DNA from: Glandiceps talaboti
Taxonomy: Eukaryota; Hemichordata; Enteropneusta; Spengelidae
DNA length: 64,000 bases
Assembly: GCF_964340395.1 (NCBI RefSeq)
Contig: NC_135568.1
Location: 19,096,248 to 19,160,247, forward strand
Direction: 5' to 3'
Part shown: positions 46,762 through 60,700 of the stretch, piece after piece
How the letters are laid out: each line of letters begins with the position of its first letter
Numbering within the stretch: the first letter of the stretch is position 1
Notes under the pieces: model-generated
Seen by the model: the letters and a program-made list of their open reading frames with translations, nothing else
What the model was told of the DNA's origin: nothing
Database searches by the model: none
Made by a program: the position numbers and the translations under genes

Positions 46762-49700
46762 TACCTCCATAAACATTACCTTGTACCGGGTCTGTAACAA
46801 ATGACCAGCCATAAACATTACCTTGTACTGGGTCTGTAACAAATGACCAGCCATAAACACTACCTTGTACCTGGTCTGTAACAAATGACCAGCCATAAAC
46901 ACTACCTTGTACCTGGTCTGTAACAAATGACCAGCCATAAACACTACCTTGTACCTGGTCTGTAACAAATGACCAGCCATAAACATTACCTTGTACCTGG
47001 TCTGTAACAAATGACCAGCCATAAACATTACCTTGTACTGGGTCTGTAACAAATGACCAGCCATAAACACTACCTTGTACTGGGTCTGTAACAAATGACC
47101 AGCCATAAACACTACCTTGTACCTGGTTTGTAACAAATGACCAGCCATAAACATTACCTTGTACCGGGTCTGTAGTAAATGACCAGCCATAAACATTACC
47201 TTGTACCTGGTCTGTAGTAAATGACCAGCCATAAACACTACCTTGTACTGGGTTTGTAACAAATGACCAGCCATAAACACTACCTTGTACCGGGTCTGTA
47301 ACAAATGACCAGCCATAAACATTACCTTGTACCTGGTCTGTAGTAAATGACCAGCCATAAACATTACCTTGTACTGGGTCTGTAACAAATGACCAGCCAT
47401 AAACACTACCTTGTACCGGGTCTGTAACAAATGACCAGCCATAAACATTACCTTGTACCTGGTCTGTAGTAAATGACCAGCCATAAACACTACCTTGTAC
47501 CGGGTCTGTAACAAATGACCAGCCATAAACACTACCTTGTACTGGGTCTGTAACAAATGACCAGCCATAAACACTACCTTGTACCTGGTCTGTAACAAAT
47601 GACCAGCCTTAAACACTACCTTGTACTGGGTCTGTAACAAATGACCAGCCATAAACACTACCTTGTACCTGGTTTGTAACAAATGACCAGCCATAAACAC
47701 TACCTTGTACCTGGTTTGTAACAAATGACCAGCCATAAACATTACCTTGTACCTGGTCTGTAACAAATGACCAGCCATAAACATTACTTTGTACCTGGTC
47801 TGTAACAAATGACCAGCCATAAACACTACCTTGTACCTGGTCTGTAACAAATGACCAGCCATAAACACTACCTTGTACCTGGTCTGTAACAAATGACCAG
47901 CCATAAACATTACCTTGTACCTGGTCTGTAACAAATGACCAGCCATAAACACTACCTTGTACCTGGTTTGTAACAAATGACCAGCCATAAACATTACCTT
48001 GTACCTGGTCTGTAACAAATGACCAGCCATAAACACTACCTTGTACCTGGTTTGTAACAAATGACCAGCCATAAACATTACCTTGTACCTGGTCTGTAAC
48101 AAATGACCAGCCATAAACACTACCTTGTACCTGGTTTGTAACAAATGACCAGCCATAAACATTACTTTGTACCTGGTCTGTAACAAATGACCAGCCATAA
48201 ACACTACCTTGTACCTGGTCTGTAACAAATGACCAGCCATAAACACTACCTTGTACCTGGTCTGTAACAAATGACCAGCCATAAACATTACCTTGTACCT
48301 GGTCTGTAACAAATGACCAGCCATAAACACTACCTTGTACCTGGTTTGTAACAAATGACCAGCCATAAACATTACCTTGTACTGGGTCTGTAACAAATGA
48401 CCAGCCATAAACATTACCTTGTACCTGGTCTGTAACAAATGACCAGCCATAAACACTACCTTGTACCTGGTCTGTAACAAATGACCAGCCATAAACACTA
48501 CCTTGTACCGGGTCTGTAACAAATGAATAGCCATAAACACTACCTTGTACCTGGTCTGTAACAAATGACCAGCCATAAACATTACCTTGTACCGGGTCTG
48601 TAGTAAATGACCAGCCATAAACACTACCTTGTACCTGGTCTGTAACAAATGACCAGCCATAAACACTACCTTGTACCTGGTTTGTAACAAATGACCAGCC
48701 ATAAACACTACCTTGTACCTGGTTTGTAACAAATGACCAGCCATAAACACTACCTTGTACTGGGTCTGTAACAAATGACCAGCCATAAACACTACCTTGT
48801 ACCTGGTCTGTAACAAATGACCAGCCATAAACACTACCTTGTACCTGGTCTGTAACAAATGACCAGCCATAAACACTACCTTGTACCGGGTCTGTAACAA
48901 ATGACCAGCCATAAACACTACCTTGTACCTGGTCTGTAACAAATGACCAGCCTTAAACATTACCTTGTACTGGGTCTGTAACAAATGACCAGCCATAAAC
49001 ACTACCTTGTACCTGGTTTGTAACAAATGACCAGCCATAAACACTACCTTGTACCTGGTCTGTAGTAAATGACCAGCCATAAACATTACCTTGTACTGGG
49101 TCTGTAACAAATGACCAGCCATAAACACTACCTTGTACCTGGTCTGTAACAAATGACCAGCCATAAACACTACCTTGTACCTGGTTTGTAACAAATGACC
49201 AGCCATAAACACTACCTTGTACCTGGTTTGTAACAAATGACCAGCCATAAACACTACCTTGTACCTGGTCTGTAACAAATGACCAGCCATAAACACTACC
49301 TTGTACCTGGTCTGTAGTAAATGACCAGCCATAAACATTACCTTGTACCTGGTCTGTAACAAATGACCAGCCATAAACACTACCTTGTACCTGGTCTGTA
49401 ACAAATGACCAGCCATAAACACTACCTTGTACCTGGTTTGTAACAAATGACCAGCCATAAACATTACCTTGTACCTGGTCTGTAACAAATGACCAGCCAT
49501 AAACACTACCTTGTACCTGGTCTGTAACAAATGACCAGCCATAAACACTACCTTGTACCTGGTCTGTAACAAATGACCAGCCATAAACATTACCTTGTAC
49601 CTGGTCTGTAACAAATGACCAGCCATAAACACTACCTTGTACCTGGTCTGTAACAAATGACCAGCCATAAACACTACCTTGTACCTGGTCTGTAACAAAT

Positions 49701-52700
49701 GACCAGCCATAAACACTACCTTGTACTGGGTCTGTAACAAATGACCAGCCATAAACATTACCTTGTACTGGGTCTGTAACAAATGACCAGCCATAAACAT
49801 TACCTTGTACCGGGTCTGTAGTAAATGACCAGCCATAAACATTACCTTGTACCGGGTCTGTAGTAAATGACCAGCCATAAACACTACCTTGTACCTGGTC
49901 TGTAACAAATGACCAGCCATAAACATTACCTTGTACTGGGTCTGTAACAAATGACCAGCCATAAACACTACCTTGTACCGGGTCTGTAACAAATGACCAG
50001 CCATAAACATTACTTTGTACCTGGTCTGTAACAAATGACCAGCCATAAACACTACCTTGTACCTGGTCTGTAACAAATGACCAGCCATAAACATTACCTT
50101 GTACCTGGTCTGTAACAAATGACCAGCCATAAACACTACCTTGTACCTGGTCTGTAGTAAATGACCAGCCATAAACACTACCTTGTACTGGGTCTGTAAC
50201 AAATGACCAGCCTTAAACACTACCTTGTACCGGGTCTGTAACAAATGACCAGCCATAAACACTACCTTGTACCTGGTTTGTAACAAATGACCAGCCATAA
50301 ACACTACCTTGTACCTGGTCTGTAACAAATGACCAGCCATAAACACTACCTTGTACCTGGTCTGTAACAAATGACCAGCCTTAAACACTACCTTGTACCT
50401 GGTCTGTAACAAATGACCAGCCATAAACACTACCTTGTACCTGGTTTGTAACAAATGACCAGCCATAAACACTACCTTGTACTGGGTCTGTAACAAATGA
50501 CCAGCCATAAACACTACCTTGTACTGGGTCTGTAACAAATGACCAGCCATAAACACTACCTTGTACCTGGTCTGTAACAAATGACCAGCCATAAACACTA
50601 CCTTGTACTGGGTCTGTAACAAATGACCAGCCATAAACACTACCTTGTACTGGGTCTGTAACAAATGACCAGCCTTAAACACTACCTTGTACCTGGTCTG
50701 TAACAAATGACCAGCCATAAACACTACCTTGTACCTGGTCTGTAACAAATGACCAGCCTTAAACACTACCTTGTACTGGGTCTGTAACAAATGACCAGCC
50801 ATAAACATTACCTTGTACCTGGTCTGTAACAAATGACCAGCCATAAACACTACCTTGTACCTGGTCTGTAACAAATGACCAGCCATAAACACTACCTTGT
50901 ACCTGGTCTGTAACAAATGACCAGCCATAAACACTACCTTGTACCTGGTCTGTAACAAATGACCAGCCATAAACACTACCTTGTACCTGGTCTGTAACAA
51001 ATGACCAGCCATAAACACTACCTTGTACTGGGTCTGTAACAAATGACCAGCCATAAACACTACCTTGTACCTGGTCTGTAACAAATGACCAGCCTTAAAC
51101 ACTACCTTGTACTGGGTCTGTAACAAATGACCAGCCATAAACACTACCTTGTACTGGGTCTGTAACAAATGACCAGCCATAAACACTACCTTGTACCTGG
51201 TCTGTAGTAAATGACCAGCCATAAACACTACCTTGTACCTGGTCTGTAGTAAATGACCAGCCTTAAACACTACCTTGTACCTGGTCTGTAACAAATGACC
51301 AGCCATAAACACTACCTTGTACCTGGTCTGTAACAAATGACCAGCCATAAACACTACCTTGTACCTGGTTTGTAACAAATGACCAGCCATAAACACTACC
51401 TTGTATCTGGTCTGTAACAAATGACCAGCCATAAACATTACCTTGTACTGGGTCTGTAGTAAATGACCAGCCATAAACACTACCTTGTACCTGGTTTGTA
51501 ACAAATGACCAGCCATAAACACTACCTTGTACCTGGTTTGTAACAAATGACCAGCCATAAACACTACCTTGTACCTGGTTTGTAACAAATGACCAGCCAT
51601 AAACACTACCTTGTACCTGGTTTGTAACAAATGACCAGCCATAAACACTACCTTGTACCTGGTCTGTAACAAATGACCAGCCATAAACACTACCTTGTAC
51701 CTGGTCTGTAACAAATGACCAGCCATAAACACTACCTTGTACCTGGTCTGTAACAAATGACCAGCCATAAACACTACCTTGTACCTGGTCTGTAGTAAAT
51801 GACCAGCCATAAACACTACCTTGTACTGGGTTTGTAACAAATGACCAGCCATAAACATTACCTTGTACCTGGTCTGTAGTAAATGACCAGCCATAAACAC
51901 TACCTTGTACCTGGTTTGTAACAAATGACCAGCCATAAACATTACCTTGTACCTGGTCTGTAGTAAATGACCAGCCATAAACACTACCTTGTACCTGGTT
52001 TGTAACAAATGACCAGCCATAAACACTACCTTGTACTGGGTCTGTAACAAATGACCAGCCATAAACATTACCTTGTACCTGGTCTGTAACAAATGACCAG
52101 CCATAAACACTACCTTGTACCTGGTTTGTAACAAATGACCAGCCATAAACATTACCTTGTACTGGGTCTGTAACAAATGACCAGCCATAAACATTACCTT
52201 GTACCTGGTCTGTAACAAATGACCAGCCATAAACACTACCTTGTACCTGGTCTGTAACAAATGACCAGCCATAAACACTACCTTGTACCTGGTCTGTAAC
52301 AAATGACCAGCCATAAACACTACCTTGTACCTGGTCTGTAACAAATGACCAGCCATAAACACTACCTTGTACCTGGTCTGTAGTAAATGACCAGCCATAA
52401 ACATTACCTTGTACCTGGTTTGTAACAAATGACCAGCCATAAACATTACCTTGTACCTGGTCTGTAGTAAATGACCAGCCATAAACATTACCTTGTACCT
52501 GGTCTGTAACAAATGACCAGCCATAAACATTACCTTGTACCTGGTCTGTAACAAATGACCAGCCATAAACACTACCTTGTACCTGGTCTGCAACAAATGA
52601 CCAGCCATAAACATTACCTTGTACCTGGTCTGTAACAAATGACCAGCCTTAAACACTACCTTGTACCTGGTCTGTAACAAATGACCAGCCATAAACACTA

Positions 52701-55157
52701 CCTTGTACCTGGTCTGTAACAAATGACCAGCCATAAACATTACCTTGTACCTGGTCTGTAGTAAATGACCAGCCATAAACACTACCTTGTACCTGGTTTG
52801 TAACAAATGACCAGCCATAAACACTACCTTGTACCGGGTCTGTAACAAATGACCAGCCATAAACACTACCTTGTACCTGGTTTGTAACAAATGACCAGCC
52901 ATAAACATTACTTTGTACCTGGTCTGTAACAAATGACCAGCCATAAACACTACCTTGTACCTGGTTTGTAACAAATGACCAGCCATAAACATTACTTTGT
53001 ACCTGGTCTGTAACAAATGACCAGCCATAAACATTACCTTGTACCTGGTTTGTAACAAATGACCAGCCATAAACATTACCTTGTACCTGGTCTGTAGTAA
53101 ATGACCAGCCATAAACATTACCTTGTACCTGGTCTGTAACAAATGACCAGCCATAAACATTACCTTGTACCTGGTCTGTAACAAATGACCAGCCATAAAC
53201 ACTACCTTGTACCTGGTCTGCAACAAATGACCAGCCATAAACATTACCTTGTACCTGGTCTGTAACAAATGACCAGCCTTAAACACTACCTTGTACCTGG
53301 TCTGTAACAAATGACCAGCCATAAACACTACCTTGTACCTGGTCTGTAACAAATGACCAGCCATAAACATTACCTTGTACCTGGTCTGTAGTAAATGACC
53401 AGCCATAAACACTACCTTGTACCTGGTTTGTAACAAATGACCAGCCATAAACACTACCTTGTACCGGGTCTGTAACAAATGACCAGCCATAAACACTACC
53501 TTGTACCTGGTTTGTAACAAATGACCAGCCATAAACATTACTTTGTACCTGGTCTGTAACAAATGACCAGCCATAAACACTACCTTGTACCTGGTTTGTA
53601 ACAAATGACCAGCCATAAACACTACCTTGTACTGGGTCTGTAACAAATGACCAGCCATAAACACTACCTTGTACCTGGTCTGTAACAAATGACCAGCCAT
53701 AAACACTACCTTGTACCTGGTCTGTAACAAATGACCAGCCATAAACACTACCTTGTACCGGGTCTGTAACAAATGACCAGCCATAAACACTACCTTGTAC
53801 CTGGTCTGTAACAAATGACCAGCCATAAACATTACCTTGTACTGGGTCTGTAACAAATGACCAGCCATAAACACTACCTTGTACCTGGTTTGTAACAAAT
53901 GACCAGCCATAAACACTACCTTGTACCTGGTCTGTAGTAAATGACCAGCCATAAACACTACCTTGTACCTGGTCTGTAACAAATGACCAGCCATAAACAC
54001 TACCTTGTACTGGGTCTGTAACAAATGACCAGCCATAAACATTACCTTGTACTGGGTCTGTAACAAATGACCAGCCATAAACACTACCTTGTACCTGGTC
54101 TGTAACAAATGACCAGCCATAAACACTACCTTGTACCTGGTCTGTAACAAATGACCAGCCATAAACATTACCTTGTACTGGGTCTGTAACAAATGACCAG
54201 CCATAAACACTACCTTGTACCGGGTCTGTAGTAAATGACCAGCCATAAACACTACCTTGTACCTGGTTTGTAGTAAATGACCAGCCATAAACACTACCTT
54301 GTACCTGGTCTGTAACAAATGACCAGCCATAAACACTACCTTGTACCTGGTCTGTAGTAAATGACCAGCCATAAACATTACCTTGTACTGGGTCTGTAAC
54401 AAATGACCAGCCATAAACACTACCTTGTACCTGGTCTGTAGTAAATGACCAGCCATAAACATTACCTTGTACTGGGTCTGTAACAAATGACCAGCCATAA
54501 ACACTACCTTGTACCTGGTCTGTAGTAAATGACCAGCCATAAACATTACCTTGTACTGGGTCTGTAGTAAATGACCAGCCATAAACATTACCTTGTACCT
54601 GGTCTGTAACAAATGAATAGCCATAAACATTACCTTGTACTGGGTCTGTAACAAATGACCAGCCATAAACACTACCTTGTACCTGGTTTGTAACAAATGA
54701 CCAGCCATAAACATTACCTTGTACCTGGTCTGTAACAAATGACCAGCCATAAACACTACCTTGTACCTGGTCTGTAGTAAATGACCAGCCATAAACACTA
54801 CCTTGTACTGGGTCTGTAACAAATGACCAGCCATAAACACTACCTTGTACCTGGTCTGTAACAAATGACCAGCCATAAACATTACCTTGTACCGGGTCTG
54901 TAACAAATGACCAGCCATAAACATTACCTTGTACTGGGTCTGTAACAAATGACCAGCCATAAACACTACCTTGTACTGGGTCTGTAACAAATGACCAGCC
55001 TTAAACACTACCTTGTACCTGGTCTGTAACGTGAAGAGCCATAAACACTACCTTCTACCCAGTCTGTAACAAATGACCAGCCATAAACACTGCTTTGTAC
55101 CGGGTCTGTAACAAATGAATAGCCATAAACACTACCCAGTCTGTAACAAATAAACAG
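46762..55157. repeat. 42-bp minisatellite, ~197 copies, ~8.3 kb
   Basis: The + strand unit is GACCAGCCATAAACACTACC, TTGTACCTGGTCTGTAACAA and AT. Common variants are ACATTACC, CTGGGTCTG, CCGGGTCTG, GGTTTG, GTAGTAAAT and CCTTAAAC. The period is strict, and the minus strand is open without a stop from 55008 to 46759 (2749 codons, a 14-residue unit MAGHLLQTRYKVVF). A block of about 610 bp (52388-52995) recurs at an offset of exactly 630 bp (15 units), marked by the rare TCTGCAACAAAT variant at 52591 and 53221. The last ~135 bp (55020-55157) are degraded. Confidence 0.98.
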
Positions 55158-55412
55158 CCATGATATATTTTTGCATACATTCCCTCATTATATGCTATGA
55201 TGTGCCAAACTCAATACATTTCCATTGTGGTGCATTCTTCAATAAGAGTACTCAATGTCATCGTGTTGTAAGTATACTGCACAGCCTGAAAGATATTAGT
55301 CTCAGTAATTATTTCACACTTCCAAACTCAATGTATGGCCACATGACTTTGACGGGAATAGACAGCCAAAGGACATGTAGGAAAAACACAAGGATCTTCT
55401 AGTCAGGCAAGG
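55158..55412. other. Short unique spacer between two satellites
   Basis: About 250 bp of non-repetitive DNA between the 42-bp and 33-bp arrays. No gene is recognised. The 80-codon open frame at 55160 has no domain features. Confidence 0.5.
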
Positions 55413-55964
55413 CTATGGAAATAACTATGGACACACCCACACCAACAGCCTATGGACACACTCATAGCAACAACCCATATAACTATGGACACACCCATAG
55501 CAACAACCCCTATAACTATGGACACACCCATAGCAACAACCAATATAACTATGGACATACCCAGAGCAACAACCTATATAACTATGGACACACTCATAGC
55601 AACAACCAATATAACTATGGACACACTCATAGCAACAACCAATATAACTATGGACACACTCATAGCAACAACCAATATAACTATGGACACACTCATAGCA
55701 ACAACCTATATAACTATGGACACACTCATAGCAACAACCAATATAACTATGGACACACTCATAGCAACAACCTATATAACTATGGACACACTCATAGCAA
55801 CAACCTATATAACTATGGACACACTCATAGCAACAACCAATATAACTATGGACACACCCATAGCAACTACCTATATAACTATGGACACACTCATAGCAAC
55901 AACCTATAAACCTATGGACACACTCATAGTGATAACCAATATAACTATGGACACACCCATAGCA
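55413..55964. repeat. 33-bp minisatellite, left block, ~16 copies
   Basis: The unit is ACTATGGACACACTCATAGC then AACAACCAATATA (or AACAACCTATATA). This is the same satellite as 57746-63108. A LINE insertion at 55965 separates this block from the main array. Confidence 0.95.
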
Positions 55965-57745
55965 CTGTTGAACCTTTACTAGATCACATCAAAATGCCAC
56001 AGACTAGTTTTCAACTTTCTAAGGTCACAGAACAACAAGTAACCTCTGCCTTATCGGCATTGCCATCCAATAAGTCTTCATCACCAAATGATATTAACTG
56101 TAAGTTAATCAAACTGTCAATTCCAGCTATTGTTCCTTCATTGACATGTATATTTAACAAGTCTATTTCTCAGGGTATTGTACCAACTGATTGGAAAAAA
56201 GCTACAATTATTCCAATTTATAAAAAGGGCAAGCGTGATAAACAAGATGTTTCCAATTACCGCCCTATTTCTCTACTCCCCACTCTCTCAAAAGTTCTTG
56301 AACGTTTAGTCTGCAATCAACTTATTAGTTACTTAGATTCAAATAATATCCTCCATCCAACTTTTTCTGGTTTCCGTCCAAAACATTCGACAGCTACATT
56401 ATTACAGCGTATGTGTGATGATATACTTGATAACATGTTCAATAGGAAAATTTCATCTCTTCTTATGTTAGACCTTTCAAAGGCGTTTGATTCAGTCAAT
56501 CACACTATCCTTCTCAGTAAACTTCAACGTTACAACTTTCATCCATCTGCAGTTCAGTGGTTCAGAAGTTACCTATCAGGTAGAACTCAAAGTGTAAAAG
56601 TTGGCAACATATCTTCAAATTGTATTCAGGTCAAAACTGGAGTACCTCAAGGCAGTGTCTGTGGACCTTTATTATTTGCACTATATATTAATGACCTTCC
56701 TACTTGGCTTCACTCAAACACTCCAATTTATGGTTTTGCAGATGACATCAATATTCTGAAAAACAGTACCATTGCCGATATTGATGTACTTCACAATGAC
56801 TTAAAATACGAAATTAATCGTTTAACTACATGGTTCCTTGCAAATGCTTTGAAACCAAATATCTCTAAATATCAGTATATGTTCTTCGGTACACGTCAAC
56901 AACTAAAGAAAATACCAAATCACATTAATTCTCTGTCCTTTCAAGATATTACTATCAAAGCTACTAAGTCTGCTACCTGCTTAGGCTTGAAACTGGACCC
57001 TGAACTCAGTTGGTCAAACCATGTGTCTTATCTCCGTAGGGCATGTGGTTTCCGTCTAACAAGACTGGCACGTGTTAGGCGTTGTATACCGGAAAAAGTC
57101 AGAAAGAATGTAATAGCTGCTACTGTCTTCTCCCTTTTAGACTACTGTGACACAGTCTTTTCTAATTGTAATCTCACTTTGAAAAGTAGTCTTCAAGGTA
57201 TCATAAATTTTGCTGTACGAATTCAATGTGGCCTTAAAAAATCAGACCATGTAACACTTGCCAGAAATTCTCTAAATTGGCCAACTATTCAGGAAAGACA
57301 CGATCAACACTTCAAAAATATTGTCAGTAAATGTATAAGCAAAAAAGTACCACTCTATTTATCTGATCTTGTCACCAAAAACTCAACAATACACCAATAC
57401 AATACTCGGACCAAATACCACATTCCAAAGGCACACAGTCATTCTTTCAAATACCGCTCATGTATTTCCGCAAATACGACTACTTAGTAAACACTTAGTT
57501 TTTAATGTCTTAAACCGTTTTTAACTTCATAATTCTAGCATCTCTTGTGTTTTACTTTTTATAACTTTTATTTTATCTTTGTACTCTGCCCTGTAAATTT
57601 TGTTACTCTCCCATATTTTTAAATTATGTGTCTTTGTATTTTAACGTATGTTTTGTATTTTTATATTCAATGCATGAAAATCCATTTATGGATGCATTGA
57701 CCTAGAGTAATAAATCAAAAAATCAATCAAATCAAATCAAATCAA
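55965..57745 (+). mobile_element. 5'-truncated LINE inserted into the 33-bp satellite
   Basis: Non-satellite sequence starting CTGTTGAACCTTTACTAGAT and ending in an (ATCAA)n-like tail (AATCAATCAAATCAAATCAA) interrupts the array. The satellite hexamer ATAGCA is present on both sides (55959-55964 and 57746-57751) and is a likely target-site duplication. The element lacks its endonuclease region and the first reverse-transcriptase blocks upstream of the coding start. This 5' truncation with an intact 3' tail is typical of target-primed reverse transcription. Confidence 0.85.
55994..57487 (+). CDS. LINE reverse-transcriptase domain, 497 residues, intact frame
   Basis: The frame encodes the core of a non-LTR retrotransposon reverse transcriptase. 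Motifs in order are DWKKATIIPIYKKG and NYRPISLLPTLSKVLERLV (about residues 65-105), GFRPKHSTATLL (about 123), LLMLDLSKAFDSVNH (about 157), TGVPQGSVCGPLLFALYIND (about 215) and the catalytic YGFADDINIL (about 247), with FADD in place of the commoner YADD. Then come thumb and C-terminal regions with LGLKLDPELSWSNHV and LLDYCDTVFSN. The three catalytic aspartates appear present. The first ATG is probably internal, as the upstream codons back to 55971 are also open. The frame is intact over 497 codons, so the insertion is fairly young. The family resembles jockey/CR1-type elements. It is a 5'-truncated copy and cannot be autonomous as it stands. Confidence 0.85.
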   Translation: MPQTSFQLSKVTEQQVTSALSALPSNKSSSPNDINCKLIKLSIPAIVPSLTCIFNKSISQGIVPTDWKKATIIPIYKKGKRDKQDVSNYRPISLLPTLSKVLERLVCNQLISYLDSNNILHPTFSGFRPKHSTATLLQRMCDDILDNMFNRKISSLLMLDLSKAFDSVNHTILLSKLQRYNFHPSAVQWFRSYLSGRTQSVKVGNISSNCIQVKTGVPQGSVCGPLLFALYINDLPTWLHSNTPIYGFADDINILKNSTIADIDVLHNDLKYEINRLTTWFLANALKPNISKYQYMFFGTRQQLKKIPNHINSLSFQDITIKATKSATCLGLKLDPELSWSNHVSYLRRACGFRLTRLARVRRCIPEKVRKNVIAATVFSLLDYCDTVFSNCNLTLKSSLQGIINFAVRIQCGLKKSDHVTLARNSLNWPTIQERHDQHFKNIVSKCISKKVPLYLSDLVTKNSTIHQYNTRTKYHIPKAHSHSFKYRSCISANTTT

Positions 57746-60700
57746 ATAGCAACACCCTATATAACTATGGACACACTCATAGCAACAACCTATATAACTA
57801 TGGACACACCCATACCAACAACCAATATAACTATGGACACACTCATAGTGATAACCTATATAACTATGGACACACTCATAGCAACAACCTATATAACTAT
57901 GGACACACCCATACCAACAACCAATATAACTATGGACACACTCATAGTGATAACCTATATAACTATGGACACACTCATAGCAACAACCTATATAACTATG
58001 GACACACTCATAGCAACAACCAATATAACTATATGGACACACTCATAGCAACACCCTATATAACTATGGACACACTCATAGCAACAACCAATATAACTAT
58101 GGACACACTCATAGCAACAACCTATATAACTATGGACACACTCATAGCACCAATCAATATAACTATGGACACACTCATAGCAACAACCTATATAACTATG
58201 GACACACCCATAGCAACACCCTATATAACTATGGACACACTCATAGCAACAACCTATATAACTATGGACACACTCATAGCAACAACCTATATAACTATGG
58301 ACACACTCATAGTGATAACCTATATAACTATGGACACACTCATAGCAACAACCAATATAACTATGGACACACCCATAGCAACAACCAATATAACTATGGA
58401 CACACTCATACCAACAACCTATATAACTATGGACACACTCATAGCAACAACCTATATAACTATGGACACACTCATAGTGATAACCTATATAACTATGGAC
58501 ACACCCATAGCAACAACCTATATAACTATGGACACACTCATAGTGATAACCTATATAACTATGGACACACTCATAGTGATAACCTATATAACTATGGACA
58601 CACTCATAGCAACAACCTATATAACCATGGACACACTCATAGTGATAACCTATATAACTATGGACACACCCATAGCAACAACCTATATAACTATGGACAC
58701 ACTCATAGTGATAACCTATATAACTATGGACACACTCATGGTGATAACCTATATAACTATGGACACACTCATAGCAACAACCAATATAACTATGGACACA
58801 CTCATAGCAACACCCTATATAACTATGGACACACTCATAGCAACAACCAATATAACTATGGACACACTCATAGCAACACCCTATATAACTATGGACACAC
58901 TCATAGCAACAACCTATATAACTATGGACACACCCATAGTGATAACCTATATAACTATGGACACACTCATAGCAACAACCAATATAACTATGGACACACT
59001 CATAGCAACAACCAATATAACTGGACACACTCATAGCAACAACCTATATAACTATGGACACACTCATAGCAACAACCAATATAACTATGGACACACTCAT
59101 AGCAACACCCTATATAACTATGGACACACTCATAGCAACAACCTATATAACTATGGACACACTCATAGCAACAACCTATATAACTATGGACACACTCATA
59201 GCAACAACCAATATAACTATGGACACACTCATAGCAACACCCTATATAACTATGGACACACTCATAGCAACAACCTATATAACTATGGACACACCCATAG
59301 TGATAACCTATATAACTATGGACACACTCATAGTAACAACCAATATAACTATGGACACACTCATAGCAACAACCTATATAACTGGACACACTCATAGCAA
59401 CAACCAATATAACTATGGACACACTCATAGCAACAATCTATATAAATATGGACACACTCATAGTGATAACCTATATAACTATGGACACACCCATAGCAAC
59501 ACCCTATATAACTATGGACACACTCATAGCAACAACCTATATAACTATGGACACACCCATAGCAACACCCTATATAACTATGGACACACTCATAGCAACA
59601 ACCAATATAACTATGGACACACTCATAGCAACAACCAATATAACTATGGACACACTCATAGCAACAACCAATATAACTATGGACACACTCATAGTGATAA
59701 CCTATATAACTATGGACACACCCATAGCAACACCCTATATAACTATGGACACACTCATAGCAACAACCTATATAACTATGGACACACCCATAGCACCAAC
59801 CAATATAACTATGGACACACTCATAGCAACAACCAATTTAACTATGGACACACTCATAGCAACAACCAATATAACTATGGACACACTCATAGCAACAACC
59901 AATATAACTATGGACACACTCATAGTGATAACCTATATAACTATGGACACACCCATAGCAACAACCTATATAACTATGGACATACTTATAGCAACAACCT
60001 ATATAACTATGGACACACCCATAGCAACACCCTATATAACTATGGACACACTCATAGCAACAACCTATATAACTATGGACACACCCATAGCAACAACCAA
60101 TATAACTATGGACACACTCATAGCAACAACCTATATAACTATGGACACACCCATAGCAACACCCTATATAACTATGGACACACTCATAGCAACAACCTAT
60201 ATAACTATGGACACACTCATAGCAACAACCAATATAACTATGGACACACCCATAGCAACAACCAATATAACTATGGACACACTCATAGCAACAACCTATA
60301 TAACTATGGACACACTCATAGCAACACCCTATATAACTATGGACACACTCATAGCAACAACCTATATAACTATGGACACACCCATAGTGATAACCTATAT
60401 AACTATGGACACACTCATAGCAACAACCAATATAACTATGGACACACTCATAGCAACAACCTATATAACTGGACACACTCATAGCAACAACCAATATAAC
60501 TATGGACACACTCATAGCAACAATCTATATAAATATGGACACACTCATAGTGATAACCTATATAACTATGGACACACCCATAGCAACACCCTATATAACT
60601 ATGGACACACTCATAGCAACAACCTATATAACTATGGACACACCCATAGCAACACCCTATATAACTATGGACACACTCATAGCAACAACCAATATAACTA

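Noticed and set aside
46759-55008. A 2749-residue minus-strand protein with a 14-residue repeat
   Set aside because: The unit length (42) is a multiple of 3, so one open frame is expected. There are no splice sites, promoter, signal peptide or recognisable domain, and the array ends degrade. It is kept as a finding, not as a gene.
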